A stretch of DNA of 64,000 nt from Streptomyces sp. NBS 14/10 (GTDB lineage: Bacteria; Actinomycetota; Actinomycetes; Streptomycetales; Streptomycetaceae): contig NZ_NCSM01000022.1 in the NCBI RefSeq assembly GCF_002224125.1, positions 62,001 to 126,000 on the forward strand, given 5' to 3'. How positions within the stretch are numbered: position 1 is the first letter of the stretch; each line of letters opens with the position of its first letter. Below are positions 17,896 to 26,601 of this stretch, piece after piece. A model generated the notes under the pieces. It was not told the origin of the DNA and did no database searches. It was given only the letters and a program-made list of their open reading frames with translations. Position numbers and translations under genes: made by a program.

Positions 17896-18981
17896 ATGGA
17901 TGACGTCCTGCTCGCCATCGGCACCCGCAAGGGGCTGTTCCTCGGGCGCCGCGGGGGCGGGGGCTGGGACCTGACCGGTCCCCACTTCCCGATGCAGGCG
18001 GTGTACTCCGTCGGCATCGACACCCGCCGCACCGTGCCCCGGCTGCTGGCCGGGGCCGACAGCTCGCACTGGGGTCCGTCGGTCTTCCGCTCCGACGACC
18101 TCGGGCGCACCTGGCACGAACCGCCCGCGCCCGCGGTGCGGTTCCCCGAGGGCACCGACACCTCGCTGGAGCGGGTCTGGCAGCTGCACCCGGCCGGGCC
18201 CGCCGCGCCCGATGTGGTGTACGCGGGCACTCAGCCGGGCGCCCTCTTCCGGTCCGAAGACGGCGGCGAGACCTTCGCGTTCGTACGGAGCCTGTGGGAT
18301 CACCCGCAGCGGCCGGAGTGGGGCGCGGGCTTCGGCGGGCAGGCGGTCCATACGGTCGTCACCGACCCACGCGACGCCGATGTGCTGCTGGCGGCCGTGT
18401 CCTCGGGCGGGGTGTACCGGTCCGCGGACGGCGGGGCGAGCTGGGTCCCGTCCAACACCGGGCTGAAGGCGGAGTTCCTGCCCGATCCGTATCCGGAGTT
18501 CGGCCAGTGTGTGCACAAGATCGCGCCGGACGCGGTGGACCCCGACCGGCTGTATCTGCAGAACCACGGCGGGGTGTACCGCAGCGACGACGCCGGGGCG
18601 ACCTGGCTGGAGATCGGCAAGGGGCTGCCCGCCGACTTCGGATTCGCCGTCGCCGCCCATCCCCGGCGCGGCGGTGTGGCCTATGTGTTCCCGGTCAGCG
18701 ACGGCTCGGACCGCTATCCGCCCGGCTACCGCTGCCGGGTCTTCCGCACCGAGGACGCGGGGGCGTCGTGGTCCGAGCTGTCCGCCGGGCTGCCGAAGGC
18801 CGACCACTACGGGGTGGTGCTGCGGGACGCGCTGCGCACGGACGACGCCGACCCGGCGGGCGTCTACTTCGGCAACCGCAACGGCGAGGTGTACGCGAGC
18901 GCGGACGACGGGGACAGCTGGCGGCTGGTCGCCGAGCACCTTCCGGACGTGCTGTGCGTACGGGCGGCGGTGGTGGGGTGA
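17896..18981 (+). CDS. BNR/Asp-box repeat beta-propeller protein (sialidase-like fold)
   Basis: A 361-residue protein with repeated Asp-box motifs of the SxDxGxTW type: SDDLGRTWHE, SEDGGETF, SADGGASW, SDDAGATW, TEDAGASW and SADDGDSW. This gives a beta-propeller of the BNR/VPS10/sortilin-like class. No signal peptide, so it is probably intracellular, and the catalytic residues of true sialidases are not evident. Substrate or partner unknown. AAGGAG lies about nine bases before the ATG. It stands alone between the OYE gene and ung. Confidence 0.85.
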   Translation: MDDVLLAIGTRKGLFLGRRGGGGWDLTGPHFPMQAVYSVGIDTRRTVPRLLAGADSSHWGPSVFRSDDLGRTWHEPPAPAVRFPEGTDTSLERVWQLHPAGPAAPDVVYAGTQPGALFRSEDGGETFAFVRSLWDHPQRPEWGAGFGGQAVHTVVTDPRDADVLLAAVSSGGVYRSADGGASWVPSNTGLKAEFLPDPYPEFGQCVHKIAPDAVDPDRLYLQNHGGVYRSDDAGATWLEIGKGLPADFGFAVAAHPRRGGVAYVFPVSDGSDRYPPGYRCRVFRTEDAGASWSELSAGLPKADHYGVVLRDALRTDDADPAGVYFGNRNGEVYASADDGDSWRLVAEHLPDVLCVRAAVVG

Positions 18982-19031
18982 GCTGAGGGATCTGCTCGGG
19001 TGAGGTGGCGCACGGCCACGCGCTGAACCAC

Positions 19032-19037
19032 TAGAGT
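19032..19037 (+). promoter_or_regulatory. Candidate -10 hexamer of a leaderless promoter for ung
   Basis: TAGAGT ends eight bases before the GTG at 19046, with no Shine-Dalgarno sequence between, consistent with leaderless transcription. Confidence 0.4.
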
Positions 19038-19045
19038 GACGCGAC

Positions 19046-19723
19046 GTGGCTGCACGACCCTTGAACGAAATCGTAGAAGCAGGCTGGGCCAAGGCACTTG
19101 AGCCGGTCGAAGGACGGATCGCCGCGATGGGCGACTTCCTGCGGGCCGAGATAGCGGCGGGGCGCACCTATTTGCCGGCCGGACAGAATGTGCTGCGCGC
19201 CTTCCAGCAGCCCTTCGACGAGGTGCGCGTCCTGATCGTCGGTCAGGACCCCTATCCGACGCCCGGCCACGCCGTGGGGCTCAGCTTCTCGGTGGCCCCC
19301 GAGGTGCGCCCGCTGCCCGGCAGCCTGGAGAACATCTACCGCGAGCTGCACACCGACCTCGGCCTGCCGCGCCCGTCCAACGGCGATCTGACCCCGTGGT
19401 CCGCGCAGGGCGTGCTGCTGCTCAACAAGGCGCTGACCACCGCGCCGCGCCGGCCCGCCGCGCACCGCGGCAAGGGCTGGGAGGAGGTCACCGAGCAGGC
19501 CATCCGGGCGCTGGCCGCACGCGGCCGCCCGCTGGTGTCCATCCTGTGGGGCCGCGACGCCCGGAACGTACGGCCGCTGCTCGGCAGCCTGCCCGCCGTG
19601 GAATCCGCGCATCCCTCCCCCATGTCCGCCGACCGCGGCTTCTTCGGCTCACGTCCGTTCAGCCGGGCCAATGACCTCCTGGTACAGCAAGGGGCCCAGC
19701 CGGTGGACTGGCGCCTTCCCTGA
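19046..19723 (+). CDS. ung: Uracil-DNA glycosylase
   Basis: A 225-residue family 1 uracil-DNA glycosylase that removes uracil from DNA in base excision repair. The catalytic water-activating loop [13 protein letters not shown] starts at residue 66 with Asp68, the uracil-recognition Asn is in LLLNKALTT, and the DNA-intercalation loop [14 protein letters not shown] starts with His189. All diagnostic residues are present. The GTG start is preceded by a -10-like TAGAGT, suggesting a leaderless message. Confidence 0.96.
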   Translation: MAARPLNEIVEAGWAKALEPVEGRIAAMGDFLRAEIAAGRTYLPAGQNVLRAFQQPFDEVRVLIVGQDPYPTPGHAVGLSFSVAPEVRPLPGSLENIYRELHTDLGLPRPSNGDLTPWSAQGVLLLNKALTTAPRRPAAHRGKGWEEVTEQAIRALAARGRPLVSILWGRDARNVRPLLGSLPAVESAHPSPMSADRGFFGSRPFSRANDLLVQQGAQPVDWRLP

Positions 19724-19762
19724 CGGCTTCCTTCCTGGTGAGGGGCGGGTAGTCTGCCCGCC

Positions 19763-20578
19763 ATGACGACACATCCGAACACCCCTGCGGGCTGGTACGC
19801 CGACCCGCAGGGCACGCCCAACCTGCTGCGCTGGTGGGACGGCGCGCAGTGGACCGAGCACACCCACCCTGGCCAGCCCGGGCAGGTCCCGCAGCAGCAG
19901 GCGCCGGTCGCCGATCCGGCCAAGGTCCAGCGCCAGGTGCAGCAGCAGGCGGGCGTCGCCCCGGTCCATGCCGGCGGCGGCACGCTCTTCAGCGAGCCGG
20001 TGCTGGTGGTGAACCAGAAGGCCAAGCTGATCGAGCTCACCAACGAGTACAGCGTCTTCGACCAGCACGGGCGCACCATCGGCTCGGTGGTCCAGGTCGG
20101 CCAGAGCACCCTGAAGAAGGTGGCTCGGTTCGTCTCCAGCCTCGACCAGTTCATGACCCACAAGCTCGAGATCCGCGATGCCCAGGGCCAGCCGCATCTG
20201 GTGCTCACCCGCCCGGCGAAGTTCATCAAGTCCAAGGTGCTGGTGACGCGCCCGGACGGGCAGCCGGTCGGCGAGATCGTGCAGCAGAACGCCATCGGCA
20301 AGATCAACTTCGCCATTCAGGTCAACGGCCAGCAGATCGGCGCCATCAAGGCGGAGAACTGGCGGGCCTGGAACTTCGCCATCGTCGACCACACCGACAC
20401 CGAGATCGCCCGGATCACCAAGACCTGGGAAGGTCTGGCGAAGACGATGTTCACCACCGCGGACAACTACGTCCTGCAGATCCACCGCCAACTGCCCGAC
20501 CCGCTGCTGAGCCTCGTCGTGGCCACCGCACTGACCGTGGACACCGCGCTCAAGCAGGACGCGCGCGGGTTCGGCTGA
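19763..20578 (+). CDS. DUF2510 / LURP-one (scramblase-related) protein
   Basis: A 271-residue protein with an N-terminal DUF2510 module (AGWYADPQGTPNLLRWWDGAQWTEHTHP, a short Trp-rich motif common in actinobacteria), a Gln-rich linker, and a beta-barrel of the LURP-one/phospholipid-scramblase-related type from about residue 70 to the end. The latter contains alternating short strands such as YSVFDQHGRTIGSV and WNFAIVDHTDTEIARI. No catalytic residues can be named. It is followed after two bases by the BadF-type kinase, so the two are co-transcribed and probably translationally coupled. Confidence 0.85.
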   Translation: MTTHPNTPAGWYADPQGTPNLLRWWDGAQWTEHTHPGQPGQVPQQQAPVADPAKVQRQVQQQAGVAPVHAGGGTLFSEPVLVVNQKAKLIELTNEYSVFDQHGRTIGSVVQVGQSTLKKVARFVSSLDQFMTHKLEIRDAQGQPHLVLTRPAKFIKSKVLVTRPDGQPVGEIVQQNAIGKINFAIQVNGQQIGAIKAENWRAWNFAIVDHTDTEIARITKTWEGLAKTMFTTADNYVLQIHRQLPDPLLSLVVATALTVDTALKQDARGFG

Positions 20579-20580
20579 CG

Positions 20581-21822
20581 GTGGGCGACAGTACGGAGCG
20601 GGGATTCGTACTCGGCATCGACTCCGGCGGCTCCGGCGTCCGAGTCGCACTCGCCCGCGCCGACGCCCCGTACGAGGGAGACGGGGACGGCGGCGAGGAG
20701 CGGGGCGGCGATGGGGGCGACGGCCCGGCGAGCGGGCTGACCTGGTCATCGCCCACGCCGGCCGTGGTCGGCGACCGGGGCATCGACGCGGACAGCCTGC
20801 TCGCCCGGGTGCTCCCCGCCGCCCGCGCACTGCTGCGCGAGGCGGGGGCGGACCGTGCGGCGGCGGTGTGCGTCGGCGCCGCGGGCATGGCCTCGCTCGG
20901 CGACGATCTGCGCGCCAAGCTGCCGGACGCGCTGGCGAGTTCGCTGGGCACCCGGCGGCTGGCCCTGGCTGCCGACGGGGTGACCGCCTACGCCGGCGCC
21001 CTCGGCCAGCGGCCCGGCGCGGTGGTCGCGGCCGGCACGGGCCTGATCGCGCTGGGCGCCCTGCCGGGCGATCCGGGCGATACGGCGGACGCGGACGGCG
21101 CGGACGGCACGCGCGGCGCGGACGGCACCGGCGGCGCGGACGGGGACGCGGACGGCGACGGGGACGCGGACGGCGGCGGCGGCGGGGAAAGTACGGCCCG
21201 TTCGACTGCCGGTGCCCGCGGGGGCGGCGGCTGGCGCCGTGCCGACGGCTGGGGCCATCTCCTCGGCGACTGCGGCGGCGGGGCCTGGATCGGCCGGGCC
21301 GGACTCGAAGCCGCGATGCGCGCGTACGACGGGCGCGAGGGCGGCTCACAGCCGCTGCTGGCGCGCCTGGAGGCGGTCTTCGGACCGGCGGGCGAGCTGC
21401 CGGGGAAGCTGTATCCGCGCCCCGACCGGCCCGCCGTACTGGCCTCGTTCGCGCCCGAGGTCGGGCGCTGCGCGGAGCGGGATCCGGTCGCGGCCGCGAT
21501 CCTGCGGGACGCCGCACAGCACATCGCACAAGCCGCGGAGGCGGTCTGCCCGGATGTGGAGGGGCGTGTGGTGGCACTCACCGGCGGCCTCTTCCGTATG
21601 GGCGCGCCCCTGCTCGTACCGCTGCGCGCCCAGTTGGCCGAGCGGCTGCCGAACGCCCGGGTGACCGAGGCGGCCGGGGATCCGCTGGCCGGCGCGGTGC
21701 GCATCGCCACGGCGCTCGCCACGAACTCGCTGCGCCTGCCGCTGGACGCCGCGCTGTTGCGCGTCATGGACGTCGGCACGGACGTCGACATGAACGGCGG
21801 CTCGGTCGCGCCGGAGTCTTAA
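20581..21822 (+). CDS. BadF/BadG/BcrA/BcrD-type ATPase (N-acetylglucosamine kinase-like)
   Basis: A 413-residue ASKHA-fold sugar kinase. Phosphate-1 motif GIDSGGSGVRVAL is near residue 11, a second phosphate/adenosine element is AAGTGLIALG, and GWGHLLGDCGGGAWIGRAGLEA matches the GlcNAc-kinase signature. Between these, about residues 165-220, is a low-complexity Ala/Asp/Gly insertion made of near-repeats of GCGGACGGC at DNA level (21084-21190). Such an insertion is unusual inside a kinase domain and is probably a surface loop. The GTG lies two bases after the previous stop. Confidence 0.85.
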   Translation: MGDSTERGFVLGIDSGGSGVRVALARADAPYEGDGDGGEERGGDGGDGPASGLTWSSPTPAVVGDRGIDADSLLARVLPAARALLREAGADRAAAVCVGAAGMASLGDDLRAKLPDALASSLGTRRLALAADGVTAYAGALGQRPGAVVAAGTGLIALGALPGDPGDTADADGADGTRGADGTGGADGDADGDGDADGGGGGESTARSTAGARGGGGWRRADGWGHLLGDCGGGAWIGRAGLEAAMRAYDGREGGSQPLLARLEAVFGPAGELPGKLYPRPDRPAVLASFAPEVGRCAERDPVAAAILRDAAQHIAQAAEAVCPDVEGRVVALTGGLFRMGAPLLVPLRAQLAERLPNARVTEAAGDPLAGAVRIATALATNSLRLPLDAALLRVMDVGTDVDMNGGSVAPES

Positions 21823-21962
21823 ACCCGCCATCACCCGGCGTCAAGGCAAACAGCGGTAAAGCGAACAGTGTCGAACAACACGGCTCGGCAAATAGGGACA
21901 GAAGACCCCGCGTCGCACCCTCCCGAACAGTCGATCACAACAAGCGACTAACATGCGGCGCC

Positions 21963-22952
21963 ATGAGCTCCCCCACTGGGCCCGCGTCCGGCCTGCCTGT
22001 ACGAATGCCGCGTCCCCGCCAGCCCGGACGGCACCGCCGACCGGAGCCCGTGGTCGCCCCTGTAGGCGCACCTCCGCTGGTGCTGGCCGTCCCGGGCTCG
22101 CCTGACGACGCCACCCGGAGCCTGGCCGAGGAGGTCCTGAGCATCGCCCGCTCGGAGCTGCCCGGTCTCGACGCCCGGATCGGGTACGTGGACGGCGACG
22201 GGGAGAGCGAGGACTTCCCGGCGCTCGAGGGCGTGCTCACCCGCGCCGCGCAGGAGCGCGGCGAGCGCGCCCGCCGGGCCGCCGCGGCGGCGAAGGCCAA
22301 GGCCGAGGCGGAGGCCGAGGCGCTGGGCGAGGAGGGCGCGGCCGCGGTGGCCGCCGCCGAGCCCGCCGTCACCGACGAGGCCGCCTCCGCCGTCGTCGTG
22401 CCGCTGCTCGCCGGGCCGGACAACGCGCTGCTGCGCCGGATACGCCAGGCCGTCAAGCACAGCGGCTCCGCCGCCGAACTCACCGACGTCCTCGGCCCGC
22501 ATCCGCTCCTCGCCGAGGCGCTGCACGTACGCCTGTCGGAGGCGAGCCTCGCCCGCGCCGACCGCGCCCGCCTCTTCACGGTCGCCACCGCCGCGGACGG
22601 GATCGTCCTCGCCACGGTCGGCGGCGCCGAGGCGGCCCAGGCCGGTGGCATCACCGGCATGCTGCTCTCCGCCCGCCTGGCCATACCGGTGATGGCCGCC
22701 GCGCTGGACGAGGACGGGGCCGTCGTCCGCGTCGCCGAGCAACTGCGTACGGCCGGCTCCACCCGGCTCGCCCTCGCGCCCTACCTCATCGGCCCCGAGG
22801 TCGCGGCCGACCTCCCCGCGGCCGCCGCCGAAGAGGCGGAGTGCGCGGCGGCTGAGCCGCTCGGCGCGTACCCGGCCGTGGGCAAGCTGGTGCTGGCGAA
22901 GTACGCGACGGTCCTGGGCATCAAGCTCCAGCCGAACCCGGCCATGCGCTGA
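21963..22952 (+). CDS. Sirohydrochlorin chelatase / CbiX-like protein
   Basis: A 329-residue protein resembling class II chelatases (CbiX/SirB fold). There are two related halves: one starts PPLVLAVPGSPDDATRSLAEEVL, the other has VVVPLLAGPDNALLRRIRQAV, LGPHPLLAEALHVRL and a C-terminal GKLVLAKYATVLG. Between them an Ala/Glu/Lys-rich segment (about residues 95-140) is probably helical. The metal-binding His pair of true chelatases is not clearly present in the first half, so activity is uncertain. A helper or degenerate paralogue is possible. Confidence 0.65.
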   Translation: MSSPTGPASGLPVRMPRPRQPGRHRRPEPVVAPVGAPPLVLAVPGSPDDATRSLAEEVLSIARSELPGLDARIGYVDGDGESEDFPALEGVLTRAAQERGERARRAAAAAKAKAEAEAEALGEEGAAAVAAAEPAVTDEAASAVVVPLLAGPDNALLRRIRQAVKHSGSAAELTDVLGPHPLLAEALHVRLSEASLARADRARLFTVATAADGIVLATVGGAEAAQAGGITGMLLSARLAIPVMAAALDEDGAVVRVAEQLRTAGSTRLALAPYLIGPEVAADLPAAAAEEAECAAAEPLGAYPAVGKLVLAKYATVLGIKLQPNPAMR

Positions 22953-22978
22953 CGCGGCGCTGAGCAGCACGGGTACAT

Positions 22979-23001
22979 GGCGGCCCCGCCCCGGGGCCGC
23001 C
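22979..23001. terminator. Bidirectional hairpin terminator
   Basis: GGCGGCCCCG (22979-22988) and its exact complement CGGGGCCGCC (22992-23001) surround a three-base loop in the gap between the convergent CbiX-like and lactonase genes. Confidence 0.65.
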
Positions 23002-23057
23002 CCAGTGGCCCCAGTGGCGGGGCCGTCGCTTGCGCAGCGGGGTGGTGGGTCGCCCGC

Positions 23058-24119
23058 TCAGGCGAAGATCACGCACGAGGCCGCGGGGGCGGCGAGGGAG
23101 CCCATCCGGGTCGGGACGCCCGATGACGGGTCGATCCGGAACCAGGTCACATCGCCGGAGCGCTCGTTCGCGGCGTAGAGGTGGCGGCCCGAGGGGGCGA
23201 GGGTCAGGTCGCGGGGCCAGTGGCCGCCGCAGGGGGTGGTGGTGACCAGCGTCATCGTGTCGCCGGACGCGTCGAGGGCGAGGGTCGTGACGCTGTCGTG
23301 GCCGCGGTTGGCGACCCAGGCGAACCGGCCGTCCGCCGAGACGACGATCTCTGACGGGAAGTTGGGGACGTCCGTACCGCTCGGCAGGACACGTACCTCG
23401 CCCAGCGGGTCGAGGGTGCCGGACGCCGCGTCCCAGCGGCACACCGTGACCGTCGGGTCCAGTTCGTTGACGACGTAAGCGCGCTCGCCGCGGGGGTGGA
23501 AGGCGAGATGGCGCGGGCCGATGCCGGGGCGCAGCCGGGCCTCGCGGTGAACCCGCAAGGTCACGCCGGCTCCCCCACCCGTACCCGCCGCGTACACCCA
23601 CACCGAGTCCGTCCCCAGGTCGACCGCGAGCACCCAGCGCCCCGACGGGTCCGGCACGACGGCGTGCGCGTGCGGGCCCTCCTGGCGAACGGCGTCGGGG
23701 CCGCTGCCCTCGTGGCGCAGCACCGCCGACGGTTCGGCGAGCGCGCCGTCGTCCCGGACCGGGAGCGCGGTGACGCTTCCGGAGCCGTAGTTGGCGGTGA
23801 GGAGATGCCCGGCGGCGAGCGCGAGGTGCGTCGGGGCGGCGCCGCACACCGGTACGGGGGTGCCCAGCGGGACGGGCGGCCGGGTGGGGTCCGCGACGCG
23901 GAAGGCGGCGGCCGCGCCGTCATCGGTCTCGCTCACCGCGTAGAGGGTTGCGCCGCCGGGGGCGAGCGCGAGGTAGGAGGGGTTGGGCACGGCGTCCGTA
24001 CTGTGCAGGGCGACCAGCGCGCCCGTCTCCGCGTCCACGGACGCGACCGTGACGCCGGCGCCGCCCGCCGAGGTGAACGACCCGATGTACGCCCGCTGTC
24101 CACTGCCTGTGGTGCTCAC
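23058..24119 (-). CDS. Lactonase family protein (6-phosphogluconolactonase-type beta-propeller)
   Basis: A 353-residue seven-bladed beta-propeller of the YbhE/lactonase family. Repeats include PNPSYLALAPGGATLYAVSE, GPRHLAFHPRGERAYVVNEL and WPRDLTLAPSGRHLYAANE, where the xPRHLAF and YVVNEL motifs are diagnostic. Members hydrolyse 6-phosphogluconolactone or related lactones. There is no signal peptide. GTG 24119 has GGAAGG upstream. It lies downstream of the FUSC exporter on the same strand with a 108 bp gap. Confidence 0.88.
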   Translation of the reverse strand: MSTTGSGQRAYIGSFTSAGGAGVTVASVDAETGALVALHSTDAVPNPSYLALAPGGATLYAVSETDDGAAAAFRVADPTRPPVPLGTPVPVCGAAPTHLALAAGHLLTANYGSGSVTALPVRDDGALAEPSAVLRHEGSGPDAVRQEGPHAHAVVPDPSGRWVLAVDLGTDSVWVYAAGTGGGAGVTLRVHREARLRPGIGPRHLAFHPRGERAYVVNELDPTVTVCRWDAASGTLDPLGEVRVLPSGTDVPNFPSEIVVSADGRFAWVANRGHDSVTTLALDASGDTMTLVTTTPCGGHWPRDLTLAPSGRHLYAANERSGDVTWFRIDPSSGVPTRMGSLAAPAASCVIFA

Positions 24120-24227
24120 CGCACTGCCCTTCCGCCGACTTTACAGATGCAGCCCGACGGTAACGCAGCGGTCTAGACCAACCCGGCCAACTCCCCCAAC
24201 TCCCGAGTATGTCGCCGCTCGCGCGCG

Positions 24228-25760
24228 TCACGCCCCGGCGAGCGGCGCCCGCGCGCCGCCGTACAGCGGTGCCGCGAGCCCGGCGAGCGCCGCCTCCAGG
24301 CCGTGGAGGTGGGCGAGGGCGCGCTCCGCGCCCGGGTGGTGATGCGGTTCGGCGCCGGGCGCGGTGGGCTCGGCGGCGGGGCGGGCGGCGGGGTTCACCA
24401 GGCGCCCCACCGCGGCCTCGACCCGCAGACAGGCGGCGGTCAGCCGGGCGTCGTGGGAGGCGTCCGGGTCGGCGGCGACCTCGGCGAGGCCGCGTACCTG
24501 CCGGGCGCAGTCGTCGAGCGCCACCACGACCTGCCGGGCCCGGGACTTACGGGCGCGCAGCGGGCTGAGCGGGTGCAGCAGCGGGGCGATCGACATCCGC
24601 AGCCTGACCAGCACCGCTTCGAGTTCGGCCACCCGGGGCGCGGGGTCGGCGGCCGGGTCGCCCGCGAGCCGCCGCGCGGACTCGGCGGCGCACTCCCGTA
24701 CGCAGTGCAGGGCGCGCCTGATCCAGGCGTCGGTCGCGGCGTGCGTGGTGACCGGCAGGACCGCCGTAACCGCGAGGGCCACGCCGAGGGCGCCGACGAC
24801 GGTCTGCTCCAGGCGCAGCGCCAGCAGCCCCGGGTGGAGCACGCCGAGGAGCCCGTACAGCAGTCCGGCCATCAGCGTCACGAAGAACATCATCCAGCTG
24901 TAGGAGAGCGGCGCGGCGTAGAAGATGCCGAAGACGCAGGCCGCGACGAGGGCGGCGGTGGGCGCGGGCGCGCCGTGCAGCGGTACGGCGATCAGCAGCC
25001 CCGCCGCGATACCGCATACCGTGCCGAGGATCCGGCGGAAGCCGCGGACCAGCGTCTCGCCGCGCGAGGCCGTGTTGACGAAGATCCACCAGGCGGTGCC
25101 GACGGCCCAGTACCAGCGCTCTCCGGAGACGACCTGCCCGACGGCGAGCGCGAAGCCGCAGGCGGCGACCGCCTGGACGGCCTGCCGGGTGGCTGGGTGA
25201 GCCAGCCCCCGCCCGGCCGGCAAGGGCGTCGGCGCGGCGGCGGGCGGCAGGGAGCGGCGCTCGATACGCCAGACGCCGAACCGCACACCGGCCGCCACGG
25301 CCAGCGCGAGCAGCACCGCCGCCACCAGCTGCGGCAGCTCACCGGGCACCGCGTGCAGGAACTGGGCGGCGAAGAACATCATGAAGGCGAAGATGCCGAA
25401 CGCGTTGCCCCGCGGCCCACGGCGCCGGGCGGCGACCCCGCAGAAGACGACCGCGAGGAAGGCCGCGTCACGCGCGAGTGGCCGCCCGTGCAGCGCGGTG
25501 GCCAGGGCGAGCACCGGCAGACCGGCCACCGGAAGCAGCGCGGTGGTGACCGCCTGCCCCCGCACCGTGGGATCGGCGACGGTGAACAGCGCGAGCAGCG
25601 CCGCGAGCCCGCCCGCGATCGCGGCGGACAGCGGCAGACCGGACGCCACCACGGCGGCCACGGCCAGGCCGATGCCGAGGAGGGCGCGCGCCGAGGTGCG
25701 CAGCCGCAGCCGCCCCGGGTCCGCGGCCACGAACACCCCTGCGAACGCCCTCTTCAGCAC
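24228..25760 (-). CDS. FUSC family membrane protein (aromatic acid exporter-like)
   Basis: A 510-residue protein with two blocks of hydrophobic helices (about residues 25-165 and 195-335) and a C-terminal cytoplasmic helical domain of about 170 residues. This is the fusaric acid resistance / aromatic acid exporter architecture (FUSC, related to AaeB/YccS). The motif HGAPAPTAALVAACVFGIFYAAPLSYSWMMFFVTL is typical. Transported compound unknown. Divergent from an Lrp/AsnC regulator, with repeats between them, which suggests control by that regulator. Confidence 0.85.
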   Translation of the reverse strand: MLKRAFAGVFVAADPGRLRLRTSARALLGIGLAVAAVVASGLPLSAAIAGGLAALLALFTVADPTVRGQAVTTALLPVAGLPVLALATALHGRPLARDAAFLAVVFCGVAARRRGPRGNAFGIFAFMMFFAAQFLHAVPGELPQLVAAVLLALAVAAGVRFGVWRIERRSLPPAAAPTPLPAGRGLAHPATRQAVQAVAACGFALAVGQVVSGERWYWAVGTAWWIFVNTASRGETLVRGFRRILGTVCGIAAGLLIAVPLHGAPAPTAALVAACVFGIFYAAPLSYSWMMFFVTLMAGLLYGLLGVLHPGLLALRLEQTVVGALGVALAVTAVLPVTTHAATDAWIRRALHCVRECAAESARRLAGDPAADPAPRVAELEAVLVRLRMSIAPLLHPLSPLRARKSRARQVVVALDDCARQVRGLAEVAADPDASHDARLTAACLRVEAAVGRLVNPAARPAAEPTAPGAEPHHHPGAERALAHLHGLEAALAGLAAPLYGGARAPLAGA

Positions 25761-25781
25761 CGCTTCCCCGCTCCCCTGACG

Positions 25782-25844
25782 CCCGTACAGCCCGTAGCCC
25801 GTACAGCCCGTACATGAAAAAGGCGCCGCGGAATCCGCAGCGCC
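25782..25844. promoter_or_regulatory. Tandem CCCGTACAG repeats and palindrome in the FUSC/Lrp divergent region
   Basis: CCCGTACAG occurs at 25782-25790 and 25798-25806, with partial copies CCCGTAG at 25791 and CCCGTACA at 25807. Directly after, 25822-25844 is a near-perfect palindrome (GGCGC-GCGGA around a central A, one mismatch). Together with a CATCA/TGATG pair near 25856-25872, this fits operator sites for the Lrp-type regulator. Confidence 0.5.
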
Positions 25845-26026
25845 ATCGACGGTGTCATCACAGCATGATGGCGCCGCTGGCTCAACAGAGCCGGAAATCG
25901 CTGCGCCATTGGTACAGCCTGAGGCGCGTTTCGCGGCCAGAGCCGGGCCAATGGACTACGGGCGTCGGGCTGCCCCGCCGTAAGATCGCCGCAGCGTGGT
26001 GGAGCCCGGAGAAAGGACGCCCGCCC

Positions 26027-26575
26027 ATGGCGGCAGCGGTGGACGCGCTGGACGCGAAGATCCTGCGGCTGCTCCTGGAGCAGCCGCGCACCAGTGTGCG
26101 CGAGTACGCCCGGGTCCTGGGCGTCGCGCGCGGCACCGTACAGGCGCGGCTCGACCGCCTGGAGCGGGACGGGGTGATCACCGCCTATGGGCCGAGCGTG
26201 TCCCCGGCCGCCCTCGGCCATCCGGTGCTGGCCTTCGTCCATATCGAGGTCACGCAAGGCCATCTGGACGACGTCGGCGACGCGCTCGCCGAGGTTCCCG
26301 AGATCATCGAGGCGTTCTCGATCACCGGCGCCGGGGATCTGCTGACCCGGGTCGTGGCGCGGGACAACGAGCATCTGGAGGACGTCGTCCAGCGGCTCAT
26401 CCAACTGCCGGGCGTGGTCCGCACCCGCACCGAGATGGCGCTGCGCGAGCGGGTGGCCCACCGGGTGCTGCCGCTGGTCGAGGCGGTGGGGCGGGCGGCG
26501 GCCACGGCCAGGCAGGAAAGGGCGGCGACCCCGACCGGACGGGACCGGGCGGCGGAATCCCGCCGCGAGGGCTGA
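26027..26575 (+). CDS. Lrp/AsnC family transcriptional regulator
   Basis: A 182-residue regulator. The N-terminal HTH (DALDAKILRLLLEQPRTSVREYARVLGVARGTVQARLDRLERDGVI) and the C-terminal RAM ligand-binding domain (AFVHIEVTQGHLDDVGDAL to VVRTRTEMAL) are both intact. ATG 26027 is chosen because GAAAGGA precedes it and the HTH follows at once; the frame is open further upstream but not gene-like. It faces away from the FUSC exporter, its likely target. The disrupted HAD gene begins 26 bp after its stop. Confidence 0.92.
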   Translation: MAAAVDALDAKILRLLLEQPRTSVREYARVLGVARGTVQARLDRLERDGVITAYGPSVSPAALGHPVLAFVHIEVTQGHLDDVGDALAEVPEIIEAFSITGAGDLLTRVVARDNEHLEDVVQRLIQLPGVVRTRTEMALRERVAHRVLPLVEAVGRAAATARQERAATPTGRDRAAESRREG

Positions 26576-26601
26576 CCGCCCCGCTTGGCATGCTGGTGCC
26601 C

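Noticed and set aside
19649..21577. 642-codon minus-strand frame opposite the LURP-one and kinase genes
   Set aside because: Low-complexity Pro/Arg composition in the first half and no recognisable domain; plus-strand genes are well supported.
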